From assembly GCA_029866155.1 (NCBI GenBank), contig JARWZW010000014.1, positions 1-53,941 on the forward strand: a stretch of 53,941 bases of DNA, given 5' to 3'. The DNA is from Caulobacter sp. GTDB lineage: Bacteria; Pseudomonadota; Alphaproteobacteria; Caulobacterales; Caulobacteraceae. Within the stretch, counting starts at the first letter, position 1. Each line of letters begins with the position of its first letter. Made by a program: the position numbers and the translations under genes. Positions 16,926 to 25,483 of the stretch are shown one piece after another. The notes under the pieces are model-generated. The model saw only the letters and a list, made by a program, of their open reading frames with translations, made no database searches and was not told the origin of the DNA.

Positions 16926-17037
16926 AGCATGTTCCGATAAGTGTGAAGCGGATATCGGGTCGAAACATGCTCTAACCCTCTGAATAAGAGCCTGTTTTTC
17001 CGTTGTGATCGGTTCGATCATAACGTAATGGGCTCTA
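16923..17037. repeat. Composite palindromic intergenic repeat, copy 3
   Basis: First inverted repeat TAGAGCATGTT...AACATGCTCTA (16923-16974), then AGAGCCTGTTTTTCC, a TGATCGGTTCGATCA core, and a closing GGGCTCTA arm. Order, orientation and length match copy 1 at 3509-3622. The repeat supplies the stop codon of the preceding gene, so it inserted at or grew from the end of that gene. Confidence 0.85.
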
Positions 17038-17123
17038 GACGTTGGCGCCGGAAGGCGGCTGCCGTCTTTCGGGCGACAGGCCCCTGTGCGCCCGGTCCAA
17101 ACAGGACCGCGGCCACGAACCGG

Positions 17124-17157
17124 AATGCGCCAGGCCGCCAGGTCCGGCGCATTTTCC
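17124..17157 (+). terminator. Candidate terminator in the 16926-17282 gap
   Basis: AATGCGCC (17124-17131) pairs with GGCGCATT (17146-17153), followed by TTCC after a short T-run. A second hairpin, GGGCGGC/GCCGCCC at 17165-17184 followed by TTCTTC, lies just after it. The 357-base gap holds repeat copy 3 and these hairpins, and I see no gene in it. Confidence 0.45.
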
Positions 17158-17282
17158 TACAGCAGGGCGGCGGTCGAGCCGCCCTTCTTCACAGAATGCC
17201 CAGCCTAGGACGAACGGGGTCGCAGCAAGGTTGCGATAGTTTAACTGGCGCTGTGATTCCATGGGCCCAGAGCCCGGAGATC

Positions 17283-17714
17283 ATGACCCTAAACCCTGTT
17301 ATTCTGGCCATCTGGCTGACCATTCTCGCGACCTTCATCCTGTCCGTCTGGAAGGGTGGGGTCGCGGAGCGCTGGGCGGGATCCCTGGTCGCCGCCGGCG
17401 CGCTGTCCGCCTACATCATCCACCGCACCGTGCCGGACGGGGCCATTCCCCTGGTCCTGTTGTTCGCGGAGTTCCTTCTGGCCTGCGGCTTCCTGGCCCT
17501 GGCGGTGCGCTTCGCCTTCCTCTGGCTGGGGGCGGCCATGCTGCTTCAGGCCGTCCAGTTCACCCTGCATGCCTGGTATCTGCTGCTGGAACGGCCCCGG
17601 GACCTGCTGTTTTCGATGGTCAACAACATCGACACGATGGGTATCCTGGCCTGCGTCCTGTTCGGGTCTCTCCTCGCCTGGCGGCGCAGGGCCGCGCCGG
17701 ACCTTAGCGCCTGA
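17283..17714 (+). CDS. Small integral membrane protein, unknown
   Basis: A 143-residue protein with four predicted membrane helices (about 4-24, 30-50, 57-80 and 83-105), aromatic residues at the interfaces (LHAWYLLLERPRD), and a fifth hydrophobic segment before a basic RRRAA tail. No family motif is recognised. The start ATG 17283 was chosen because the longer frame back to 17028 crosses the gap hairpins. Its 3' end overlaps the convergent EamA gene by 11 bases. Confidence 0.7.
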   Translation: MTLNPVILAIWLTILATFILSVWKGGVAERWAGSLVAAGALSAYIIHRTVPDGAIPLVLLFAEFLLACGFLALAVRFAFLWLGAAMLLQAVQFTLHAWYLLLERPRDLLFSMVNNIDTMGILACVLFGSLLAWRRRAAPDLSA

Positions 17715-18657
17715 CTCCTCGCCAGGTGGTCAGGCCCACCCCGGCCAGCACAAGAGCCAGGGCGGCGAAGGCGGTCCAGCCAGGACGCTCGCCCAGCAGC
17801 AATACGCCAAGCCCCGTGGCCCAGAGCGGGGCCAGATAGATGGACATGCTCATGAAGACCGGCCCGCGACGCTGGACCAGCCAGACATAGCCGACACTGC
17901 CCAGGGCCGTGGAAAACACCCCCAGGGCAACCACCGAAATCAGGGCCGGAGCCGGCGGCAGGACCAGCGGAACCGGGGTGGTCAGGAGGGCCAGGACCGT
18001 GGCGAAGACCGCCCCCATGAGGCACATCATCAGGGCCCCGGCCAGGGCGCCGACCCGGGGCGCCTTGCCGGTGATGATATTGGAGGCGGCATAGAGCAGA
18101 CCGCCGGTCAGGGCGGCGCTGAGGGCCAGCACCTCCAGGGAACCGCCCTGGGCCATCCGGGGCCCGACCAGGACCAGTAGCCCGACAAAGCCCAGCCCCA
18201 CCCCGGAGGCCCGCTGCAGGCTGAGTTTTTCACCCGGCAGCAGCAGATGCGACAGCAGGGCGGTGAACAGGGGCGAAGAACCGTTGCAGATGGCGTTGAC
18301 GGCGCTGGGCAGGCCGCCGGCTGAATAGGCGAACAGGAAGAAGGGCAGGCTGAGGCCGACCAGGCCCAGGGCCGCATACCACAGCCAGACCGGCGCCGGC
18401 CGCCGGGTCCCCTTGACCAGCAGGGCCGGCAGGGCCTCGCCACGGGCAGCGCAGAGGGTCCAGAGCAGGCCGGTCGCCACCCATAGACGGATCACCGTGT
18501 TCCAGGCCGGGGCGATATCATGGACGGCGATCTTCAGGCCCGCAAAGCCTGAGCCCCAGGCAATGACCAGGGCGGCCAGGACCAGCCAGTCGAGGGGCGA
18601 GCGGGACCCGCCATTCTCGGCGGTCGGGGGGGAATCTGTCCTTGAAGGAGCGGTCAT
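17704..18657 (-). CDS. EamA/DMT-family transporter
   Basis: A 317-residue inner-membrane protein with ten predicted membrane helices arranged as two EamA repeats. The first starts with WLVLAALVIAWGSGFAGLKIAV, and the second lies in the C-terminal half with VFMSMSIYLAPLWATGLGVLLLGE. The last segments, LALVLAGVGLTTWRG, are typical of drug/metabolite exporters. The substrate cannot be read from sequence. ATG 18657 starts the protein with a short polar tail before helix 1. It is divergent from serC. Confidence 0.88.
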   Translation of the reverse strand: MTAPSRTDSPPTAENGGSRSPLDWLVLAALVIAWGSGFAGLKIAVHDIAPAWNTVIRLWVATGLLWTLCAARGEALPALLVKGTRRPAPVWLWYAALGLVGLSLPFFLFAYSAGGLPSAVNAICNGSSPLFTALLSHLLLPGEKLSLQRASGVGLGFVGLLVLVGPRMAQGGSLEVLALSAALTGGLLYAASNIITGKAPRVGALAGALMMCLMGAVFATVLALLTTPVPLVLPPAPALISVVALGVFSTALGSVGYVWLVQRRGPVFMSMSIYLAPLWATGLGVLLLGERPGWTAFAALALVLAGVGLTTWRGVRR

Positions 18658-18780
18658 GGACACCCGATAGCCGGGGTCTTCCGGCAAGTCTTGCCCTTCA
18701 GCCCCTGGGCGGCCCTTGAGGCCATCAATCCTAGTTTCAGAAAAACAGCGCTTGTGCGCCAGACCGAAAAGGGGTTTCTA

Positions 18781-18841
18781 CGCGGCGGGCCACGCCCCCC
18801 CAACGGGGCGCAGTCCATCTGTAAGGATGGGAGATATCGAC
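18781..18841 (+). promoter_or_regulatory. Structured serC leader (candidate serC RNA motif)
   Basis: Three hairpins can form directly before serC: GGCG(18784-18787)/CGCC(18793-18796), CGCCCC(18793-18798)/GGGGCG(18805-18810), and CCATC(18815-18819)/GATGG(18826-18830). The first two share bases and exclude each other. The third touches the GGGAG ribosome binding site. Conserved leaders before serC are known in Alphaproteobacteria as the serC RNA motif; assignment of this one is by position and structure only. Confidence 0.5.
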
Positions 18842-20020
18842 ATGACCACCGCCCCGGCCAAGCCGGACCTGCGCCCTGCGCGCCCCGAATTTTCGTCCGG
18901 TCCCTGCGCCAAGCGCCCCGGATGGACCCCTGAAAAGCTGAAAGACGCCGTCCTCGGCCGCTCCCACCGGGGCAAGCCCGGCAAGGCGCGCCTGAGGGCG
19001 GCCATCGACCAGACCCGCAAGGTTCTGGAGGTTCCGGCCGACTACCTGATCGGCATCGTCGCCGGATCGGACACCGGCGCCGTGGAAATGGCCATGTGGT
19101 CCCTGCTGGGGGCGCGGCCGGTTCAGCTTCTGGCCTTTGAGTCCTTCGGCAAGGACTGGGTCACCGATGTGACCAAGCAGCTGAAGCTGCCGCAGGTCGA
19201 GGTGCTGGACGCCCCCTATGGCCAGCTGCCCGACCTGACCCGGGTCAATCCGGACGCCGACCTGGTCTTTACCTGGAACGGAACCACCTCCGGCGTTCGG
19301 GTGCCGAACGCCGACTTCATCGCCGCCGACCGCGCCGGCCTGACCATCTGTGACGCCACCAGCGCCGCCTTCGCCCAGGCCCTGGACTGGCCGAAACTGG
19401 ATGTGGTCACCTTCAGCTGGCAGAAGGCCCTGGGCGGCGAGGCGGCCCATGGCGTGCTGATCCTGTCGCCCCGGGCCGTCGAGCGGCTGGAAAGCTACAG
19501 CCCGCCCTGGCCGATGCCCAAACTGTTCCGCCTGACCAAGGGCGGCAAGATCAGCGCCGACATCTTCGAGGGCGCGACCATCAACACCCCGTCCATGCTC
19601 TGCGTCGAGGACTATATCGACGCCCTGACCTGGTCGGAATCGGTCGGCGGCCTGGCCGGCCTGACTGCCCGGGCAGACGCCAACCTGGCGGCCATCGCCG
19701 CCTGGGTGGAACAGACCCCCTGGGCCGGGTTCCTGGCGGCTGATCCGGCCACCCGGTCCAACAGTTCGGTCTGCCTGACCGTGGTGGATCCCGACATCAC
19801 CGCCCTGTCGCAAGACGCCCAGGCCGATTTCGCCAAGAAGCTGGCGGTCGTCCTGGAAAAGGAGGGCGCGGCCTATGACATCGGCGGCTATCGCGACGCC
19901 CCCGCCGGCCTGCGGATCTGGTGCGGCTGCACGGTGGAAACCGCCGACCTTCTGGCCCTGACCCCCTGGCTTGACTGGGCCTTCGCCAAGACCAAGGCCG
20001 AGCTCGCTACCGCCGCCTGA
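18842..20020 (+). CDS. serC: Phosphoserine aminotransferase
   Basis: Second step of serine synthesis: 3-phosphohydroxypyruvate plus glutamate to phosphoserine. The 392-residue PLP enzyme is of the alphaproteobacterial SerC type. It begins [15 protein letters not shown] and has [38 protein letters not shown] (PLP-binding Asp) and [17 protein letters not shown] with the Schiff-base lysine. [21 protein letters not shown] loop also fits. ATG 18842 follows GGGAG at about nine bases; the longer frame back to 18716 would translate the structured leader. serA follows on the same strand. Confidence 0.96.
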   Translation: MTTAPAKPDLRPARPEFSSGPCAKRPGWTPEKLKDAVLGRSHRGKPGKARLRAAIDQTRKVLEVPADYLIGIVAGSDTGAVEMAMWSLLGARPVQLLAFESFGKDWVTDVTKQLKLPQVEVLDAPYGQLPDLTRVNPDADLVFTWNGTTSGVRVPNADFIAADRAGLTICDATSAAFAQALDWPKLDVVTFSWQKALGGEAAHGVLILSPRAVERLESYSPPWPMPKLFRLTKGGKISADIFEGATINTPSMLCVEDYIDALTWSESVGGLAGLTARADANLAAIAAWVEQTPWAGFLAADPATRSNSSVCLTVVDPDITALSQDAQADFAKKLAVVLEKEGAAYDIGGYRDAPAGLRIWCGCTVETADLLALTPWLDWAFAKTKAELATAA

Positions 20021-20048
20021 CACCCTGACAGAACCGACCCCCAAGATC

Positions 20049-20107
20049 CTCCCCCACCGGGGGAGGGGGACCATCGCTGCAGGCGATGGTGGAGGGGGTC
20101 CCCCCCA
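20049..20107. repeat. Nested palindromes between serC and serA
   Basis: CTCCCCC/GGGGGAG with an ACC loop (20049-20065), ACCATCGC/GCGATGGT (20070-20090), and an outer GGGGGACC/GGTCCCCC pair that could enclose the second stem. It resembles the CTCCCC-type intergenic elements common in Caulobacterales. It may reduce read-through from serC into serA or set their ratio. Confidence 0.6.
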
Positions 20108-20127
20108 TGCTTCAAGGATACCCGACC

Positions 20128-21702
20128 ATGCCCCGCGTTCTTATCGCCGACAAGCTGTCCCCCGCCGCCGTGGAGATCTTCGCCCGGCGCGGCGTCCAGG
20201 CCGATGTCATCACTGGTCTCAGCAAGGAAGAGCTGCTGAAGATCATCGGCGACTATGACGGCCTGGCCGTCCGCAGCGCCACCAAGGCCGACAAGGACGT
20301 CCTGGCCGCCGCCACGAAGCTCAAGGTCATCGGCCGGGCCGGGATCGGGGTCGACAATGTCGATATCCCGTCCGCCACGGCCCGCGGCATCGTGGTGATG
20401 AACACCCCCTTCGGCAATTCCATCACCACCGCCGAGCACGCCATCGCCATGATGTTCGCCCTGGCCCGGGAACTGCCCGCCGCCGACGCCTCGACCCAGG
20501 CCGGTAAGTGGGAAAAGAACCGCTTCATGGGCATCGAGCTGTTCGCCAAGACCCTGGGCCTGATCGGCTGCGGCAATATCGGCTCCCTGGTGGCCGAACG
20601 GGCCCTGGGGCTGAAGATGAAGGTCATCGCCTATGACCCCTTCCTGTCGCCGGAACGGGCCGTTGAGCTGGGCGTCGAAAAGGTCGAGCTGGAAGAGCTT
20701 CTGGCCCGGGCCGAGGTCATCACGCTCCACACCCCCCTGACCGACAAGACCCGCAACATCCTGTCGGCCGAAAACCTGGCCAAGACCCGCAAGGGCGTGC
20801 TGATCATCAACTGCGCCCGGGGCGGTCTGGTGGACGAGGCGGCCCTGAAGGCCGGACTGGACAGCGGCCATATCGGCGGGGCGGCCTTCGACGTCTTCGT
20901 CACGGAACCGGCGAAGGACAGCCCCCTGTTCGGCACCCCCAACTTCATCGCCACTCCGCACCTGGGCGCCAGCACGGCCGAGGCCCAGGAGAATGTCGCC
21001 CTGCAGGTGGCCGAACAGATCAGCGACTACCTGCTGACCGGCGCCGTCTCCAATGCCCTCAACAGCCCCTCGATCACCGCCGACGAAGCCCCCAAGCTGA
21101 AGCCCTTCGTCGCCCTGGCCGAAAAGCTGGGCGTCTTCGCCGGCCAGATGATGGACCCGGGCCTGAAGGCCATCGAGGTGGCCTATATCGGCGAGGTGGC
21201 CAAGCTGAACGTCAAGCCGATGACGGCCGCCGCCCTGGCCGGGGTGCTGCGCCCCATGCTGGCCGAGATCAACATGGTCAGCGCCCCCGCCGTGGCCAAG
21301 GAGCGGGGCGTCACCGTCTCCGAAAGCCGCCAGGAACTGTCGCCGGTCTATGACAGCCTGGTGCGGATCACCATCACCACCGATACCGGAACCAAGGCCT
21401 TCGCCGGCGCCGTGATCGGCGGCATCCCCCGGGTGGTCGAGGTCAAGGGCATGGACCTGGACGCCCCCTTCGGCGCCGCCATGCTTTACGTCAACAACCT
21501 GGACAGGCCGGGCTTCATCGGGGCCCTGGGCATGATGCTGGGCGAGGCGGGCGTCAATATCGCCACCTTCAACCTCGGCCGGGTGGCGGCGGGCGACGAC
21601 GCCATCGCCCTGGTCGGCGTCGACCAGGCCCCCAGCCCCGCGCTTCTGGCGGCCATCCAGGCCCTGCCCCATGTCAAGGAAGTCAGGGCCCTGGTGTTCT
21701 GA
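20128..21702 (+). CDS. serA: D-3-phosphoglycerate dehydrogenase
   Basis: First committed step of serine synthesis, NAD-dependent. The 524 residues have the long form: a catalytic domain with [15 protein letters not shown] at the start, then a Rossmann domain with [20 protein letters not shown]. The active-site Arg is in [14 protein letters not shown] and the Glu/His pair in DVFVTEPA and ATPHLGAST. An intervening allosteric-substrate-binding-like domain (about 320-450) and a C-terminal ACT domain (about 455-524) complete it. ATG 20128 has AAGGA eight bases upstream; 20107 is an in-frame alternative. It forms a serine operon with serC. Confidence 0.96.
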   Translation: MPRVLIADKLSPAAVEIFARRGVQADVITGLSKEELLKIIGDYDGLAVRSATKADKDVLAAATKLKVIGRAGIGVDNVDIPSATARGIVVMNTPFGNSITTAEHAIAMMFALARELPAADASTQAGKWEKNRFMGIELFAKTLGLIGCGNIGSLVAERALGLKMKVIAYDPFLSPERAVELGVEKVELEELLARAEVITLHTPLTDKTRNILSAENLAKTRKGVLIINCARGGLVDEAALKAGLDSGHIGGAAFDVFVTEPAKDSPLFGTPNFIATPHLGASTAEAQENVALQVAEQISDYLLTGAVSNALNSPSITADEAPKLKPFVALAEKLGVFAGQMMDPGLKAIEVAYIGEVAKLNVKPMTAAALAGVLRPMLAEINMVSAPAVAKERGVTVSESRQELSPVYDSLVRITITTDTGTKAFAGAVIGGIPRVVEVKGMDLDAPFGAAMLYVNNLDRPGFIGALGMMLGEAGVNIATFNLGRVAAGDDAIALVGVDQAPSPALLAAIQALPHVKEVRALVF

Positions 21703-21781
21703 AACCCGATTGCGGCGGGCCACGCCAAACCCTTTGCGCCGGCCCGCCCTTTCGGCTAGACAACCCGCCTCGCATTGCGAG

Positions 21782-21858
<77 letters not shown>

Positions 21859-21937
21859 GGATCAGACTGGTGTTTCCGCCGCGAGCCGGCGATGGCCATG
21901 AATTGCACTTGCTCGCCGTGATCTCGGAAATGTTCGT

Positions 21938-22810
21938 TCAAGGGTCCGCCAGAATCCTATCGAGCGTGCTCGCCGCTGCGGCCATTTCGTAGGAATTGCT
22001 TTGCGAAAGACCTGATGCAAGCAGCGCTGCCTTCCATAGCGCCCAGCAACGACCACGCTTCCATGCGGTATCGACCGGATTGAGGAGGTCCAGGAAAGCT
22101 CTGCGCTCGTCCGCATCGAAGAAGCTCCAGGCGATGGCGAAATCACAGGCGGGATCGCCCACGCACATCAGCCCGAAGTCGATGACAGCACTCAGGGCGC
22201 CGTTCTCGACCAGGAGATTGCCGGGCGACAGGTCTCCGTGAACCCATAGTGACGGGCGGTTCCACGTCGTGAAGACGCCTTCTTCCCAGATCGCCAGCAA
22301 GGCCGATCTGTTCCAGCCGGCGTCGAGCCGGCCGATCGCTTTGCGGGCCTCTGCATCGTAGAATCGGATCGATCCGCCTCGCTGAAAAGTGCCGCCGGCC
22401 GGAACAGGCGCCCCGGACGGATTGATGCGATGAAGGGCGTGGATGAAACCCGCCAACTGCTGAGCGAAGGCGATGCGGTCAGTTATCGTGGCAATGGCTG
22501 CGGTCTCGCCTGGCAGCCAGCTGTAGACCGACCACGGAAATGGATAGCCGCAGCCCGGCACGCCTCTGGCGGCCGGCCGGGGGATAGAAACCGGCAGATG
22601 TTGCGCCAGGACCGGCAGCCAGGTCTGCTCCTTCTCGACCTGTCCCGCATACCAGGCAGCGCTGGGAAGCCTCACGACATAGGCATCGCCGAGCCGGAAA
22701 CTTCGGTTATCCCATCCGCTGCTGGCGACGGCGGATACGGGAAGTGCCGACCATTCCGGAAACTGCTCGGCGATCAGAACTTCCACCAATCGGGCATCGA
22801 TTTCGATCAT
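21938..22810 (-). CDS. Aminoglycoside phosphotransferase (APH) family protein
   Basis: A 290-residue kinase-like protein. Features are VASSGWDNRSFRLGDAYVVRLP (nucleotide loop and beta strands), a lysine-replaced KEQTWLPVLA helix, PWSVYSWLPGE (hinge), and the catalytic loop VHGDLSPGNLLVENG. The metal-binding IDFGLMCVGDPACDFAIAW follows. APH-fold proteins phosphorylate antibiotics or small metabolites; the substrate here is unknown and resistance should not be assumed. Base composition is visibly less GC-rich than in neighbours and it lies just after a tRNA, suggesting acquisition. ATG 22810 starts the family-typical N-terminus. Confidence 0.88.
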   Translation of the reverse strand: MIEIDARLVEVLIAEQFPEWSALPVSAVASSGWDNRSFRLGDAYVVRLPSAAWYAGQVEKEQTWLPVLAQHLPVSIPRPAARGVPGCGYPFPWSVYSWLPGETAAIATITDRIAFAQQLAGFIHALHRINPSGAPVPAGGTFQRGGSIRFYDAEARKAIGRLDAGWNRSALLAIWEEGVFTTWNRPSLWVHGDLSPGNLLVENGALSAVIDFGLMCVGDPACDFAIAWSFFDADERRAFLDLLNPVDTAWKRGRCWALWKAALLASGLSQSNSYEMAAAASTLDRILADP

Positions 22811-23107
22811 CGGATGGACTGCGCCTTTTCTGTACAATTGGGCTGGAGGGGCCCCTCTGCAATACAGAAAGGGGCGTACCGTCGATCGGGTCGTCAGCCA
22901 GAACGCTCCCCGAGCCGCCGTCGAGACCGCGGGGCGGGGCTGGCGCCGTCACCATGACGAAGCGGACACTGACCTCCTGGTCGGCCCGGACCCCATGAGC
23001 CCGTCAGGAAGGACGGTCCTTTCCCGTCCGACTGCCCGGTCGTCCCGCATCGACGCCAATTCCCTTGCAGCCGCTTTGGCCCTAGCCTTGGTGGAAGGGG
23101 TCGGGGA

Positions 23108-23791
23108 ATGCGGATGCTGGCGTTGTTTTCGCGAACTCGAGGTCGGAACAACCGTGTCGAGCGTGGCGTCGGCGCCCGGACCGGACTTTTGGTGCTCGAC
23201 ATCATCGGCACAGGCAATACGGTCCGAATCGGCAACCACTGTCGCCTGTCAGGCAGAATTGTCATGCGTGGCGACAACCAGACGGTCGAGATCGGGCCGA
23301 GCACGGTCTTCAAGGGTAGCTATCTCCTGTGCTCGGAAGGCTGCGAAATCCGGATTGGCCGCCACTGCCTATTTTCGCGCGGGACCGAAATTCGCACCAC
23401 TGACGCCCATTCGGTGATCGATGCCGCGACCGGCGAAAGGCTCAACAGGGCGGGATCGGTGGATATCGGCGGTCATGTCTGGATGGGGGTCGGGGCCCTG
23501 GTCAGCAAGGGCGTCCGGATCGCTGAGGACAACATCGTTGCAGCGGGCGCCTTCGTGAACCGCAGCTGTCTTGAGAGCCAGACGGTCATCGCCGGCGCGC
23601 CGGCGCGGGTCACCCGGCGCGGAGTGACCTGGAACCGGCGACTGCAGGATCACTTCACCTGGGCGGAAATCGATCACTGGAGACTGAAGAAGAGATCCAG
23701 GCCAGAACTGCAGGCGCAGCCGTCCGCCCTAGAACAGCCGCCGGACCAGAAGGCGCCCGAAGTCGACCTCAAGCGCGGCTCCACTCCATGA
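23108..23791 (+). CDS. Left-handed beta-helix acyltransferase (hexapeptide family)
   Basis: A 227-residue protein whose central part (about 30-165) is a run of hexapeptide-type turns such as GTGNTVRIGNHCRLSG, VEIGPSTVFKG, IRIGRHCLFSRG and VDIGGHVWMGVGALVSKGVRIAED. It ends with the AGAPARVTRRGVTW cap typical of O-acetyltransferases of the WbbJ/LacA group. The catalytic His is probably in TTDAHSV. Such enzymes acetylate surface sugars or precursors. The C-terminus carries an extra Gln/Pro-rich tail of about 35 residues. The 270 bases before it hold no convincing gene. It lies in the same accessory block as the APH gene. Confidence 0.85.
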   Translation: MRMLALFSRTRGRNNRVERGVGARTGLLVLDIIGTGNTVRIGNHCRLSGRIVMRGDNQTVEIGPSTVFKGSYLLCSEGCEIRIGRHCLFSRGTEIRTTDAHSVIDAATGERLNRAGSVDIGGHVWMGVGALVSKGVRIAEDNIVAAGAFVNRSCLESQTVIAGAPARVTRRGVTWNRRLQDHFTWAEIDHWRLKKRSRPELQAQPSALEQPPDQKAPEVDLKRGSTP

Positions 23792-23950
23792 TCCAGCTCT
23801 GATCCCGGGTCAGGCCGCCGTCCCGGGAAGAGGCCTGGCGCCAGGGACAGGCGCGGCGGGTGATGTTGTCCCGGAAGCAGGCCTGATCCATTTGCGAAGC
23901 CATTTGCGGGGCAGTTTGAAGGGGCGCCGGGCTCTAAGACACTGAACCCC

Positions 23951-25483
23951 TCACATCCCCTCCATAAACCCCCTCGCGCTGCCCGCAATGCGCTGTTGCT
24001 CGGCCGGGTCGAAGCGGTCGTAGGTGCGGACCATCTGGGCCATGCGGGGGTTGCCGGCGATCCTGTCCCGGTGGCGGGCGATGAAGTCCCAGTAGAGGGC
24101 GTTGAAGGGGCAGGCCTCCGGACCGGTGCGTTGTTTCACATCAAAGCGGCAGGAGCCGCAGTAGTTGGACATGCGGTTGATGTAGGCGCCGCTGGCCGCA
24201 TAGGGCTTTGAGGCCAGCAGGCCGCCATCGGCATACTGGCTCATCCCGACGGTGTTGGGCAGTTCCACCCATTCATAGGCGTCGGCATAGACGGCCAGAT
24301 ACCACTGGTGCAGTTCATGAGGGTCGATCCCGGCCAGCAGGGCGAAATTGCCGGTGACCATCAGGCGCTGGATATGGTGGGCATAGGCCTGCTGCCGGGT
24401 CTGGGTGATGGCCGCCTTCAGGCAGGCCATGTCGGTCTCGCCTGTCCAGTAGAACGCCGGCAGGGGCCGGTCATGCCCCAGGAAATTGCTCTGGTCATAG
24501 CCCGGCATCTTCAGCCAGTAGATTCCCCGGACATATTCCCGCCAGCCGATGATCTGGCGGATGAAGCCCTCGGCGGCGTTGAGGGGCGCCTTGCCGGTGC
24601 GAAAGGCCGCTTCCACCTGCCGGCAGACCGTCAGCGGATCGAGCAGACCGCAGTTCAGATACTGGGCGATGACCGCGTGATAGAGGAAGGGCTCCCCGGT
24701 CAGCATCGCGTCCTGATAGTCGCCAAACCGCGGCAGGGCCTGGTCGATGAAGGCGGTGAGGGCGGCCTGGGCGCCCTCCCGGGTGACCGCAAACCAGAAG
24801 GGCTCCAGGTCGCCGAAATGATGGTCAAACCGCGCCGCGACCAGGGCCAGGACCTCGGCTGTAATGGCGTCCGGCGAGACCGTGCGGGGCGTAGGCATGA
24901 ACAGGTCGCTGCCGGCCGGCTTGCGGTTTTCACTGTCATAGTTCCATTTGCCGCCGACGGGCTGGTCGCCGTCCATGAGCAGGCCCGTCTGGCGGCGCAT
25001 GTCCCGGTAGAAATACTCCATCCGCAGGGCCTTTCGCCCCTCCGCCCACAGCCCGAAGGCCTGATGGGTGCAGAGGAACCGGTCATCCGGCAGGATGTCG
25101 ACGGGGACCGCCAGCATCGCCGGCCAGCGGCGAAAATCCTCCATCAGCCGCCATTCGCCGGGCTCGGTCACGACGATCCGCTCCGGCGCCAGGTCGGCGA
25201 CGGCGGCGGCCAGCAGCGGGTAGAAGCCCGAATGGGCGCCGCCCTCCCCCAGTTTGACATAGTCCACGGTCCAGCCGGCGGCGCGCAGCTCCTCTGCGAA
25301 ATGGCGCATGGCGGAGAAGACAAAGGCGATCTTCTTCTTGTGGTGCCGGACATAGCTGGCCTCGTCGTGAAGCTCGGCCATCAGCACCCGGTCTCGGGCC
25401 CGGTCGCCGGCCGCCAGGCTGGACAGGGTCGGGGTCAGTTGATCACCCAGCACCAGGATCAGGTTTCGGATAGCGGTCATCAC
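23951..25483 (-). CDS. FeS-containing cryptochrome/(6-4) photolyase (PhrB/CryPro type)
   Basis: A 510-residue flavoprotein. The N-terminal antenna domain starts NLILVLGDQLTPTLSSL and has HHKKKIAFVFSAMRHFAEEL, very like PhrB of Agrobacterium. The FAD domain contains RQIIGWREYVRGIYW, THHIQRL-like YAHHIQRLMVTGNFALLAG and WVELPNTVGMSQYADGG. Four cysteines near the C-terminus (one in DMACLKA, then YCGSC and EACPFN) match the 4Fe-4S ligands of the family. Known members repair (6-4) photoproducts or act as cryptochromes and bind a lumazine antenna. It is the last gene of a three-gene operon; its start overlaps the previous stop by four bases. Confidence 0.94.
   Translation of the reverse strand: MMTAIRNLILVLGDQLTPTLSSLAAGDRARDRVLMAELHDEASYVRHHKKKIAFVFSAMRHFAEELRAAGWTVDYVKLGEGGAHSGFYPLLAAAVADLAPERIVVTEPGEWRLMEDFRRWPAMLAVPVDILPDDRFLCTHQAFGLWAEGRKALRMEYFYRDMRRQTGLLMDGDQPVGGKWNYDSENRKPAGSDLFMPTPRTVSPDAITAEVLALVAARFDHHFGDLEPFWFAVTREGAQAALTAFIDQALPRFGDYQDAMLTGEPFLYHAVIAQYLNCGLLDPLTVCRQVEAAFRTGKAPLNAAEGFIRQIIGWREYVRGIYWLKMPGYDQSNFLGHDRPLPAFYWTGETDMACLKAAITQTRQQAYAHHIQRLMVTGNFALLAGIDPHELHQWYLAVYADAYEWVELPNTVGMSQYADGGLLASKPYAASGAYINRMSNYCGSCRFDVKQRTGPEACPFNALYWDFIARHRDRIAGNPRMAQMVRTYDRFDPAEQQRIAGSARGFMEGM

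Noticed and set aside
16443..17021. Upstream extension of the hybrid kinase frame by about 190 residues
   Set aside because: It would run through the gene at 16590-16925 and the palindromic repeat; the normal signal-anchor start is at 16442.
20049..20107. CRISPR-like array
   Set aside because: The repeats are nested palindromes without regularly spaced unique spacers. No array or cas gene occurs anywhere in the window.
19888..21723. Very long open frame on the minus strand opposite serA
   Set aside because: Its composition is the antisense reflection of a GC-rich gene (Gly/Asp/His/Gln-rich, no domain), and serA on the plus strand is unambiguous.
21938..22810. Antibiotic-resistance determinant
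   Set aside because: The APH fold is clear, but the residues visible do not identify a known resistance enzyme and many family members act on metabolites.
22838..23107. Small ORFs between the APH and acyltransferase genes
   Set aside because: Frames on both strands overlap each other, lack ribosome binding sites and read as Arg/Pro/Ser-rich GC noise.
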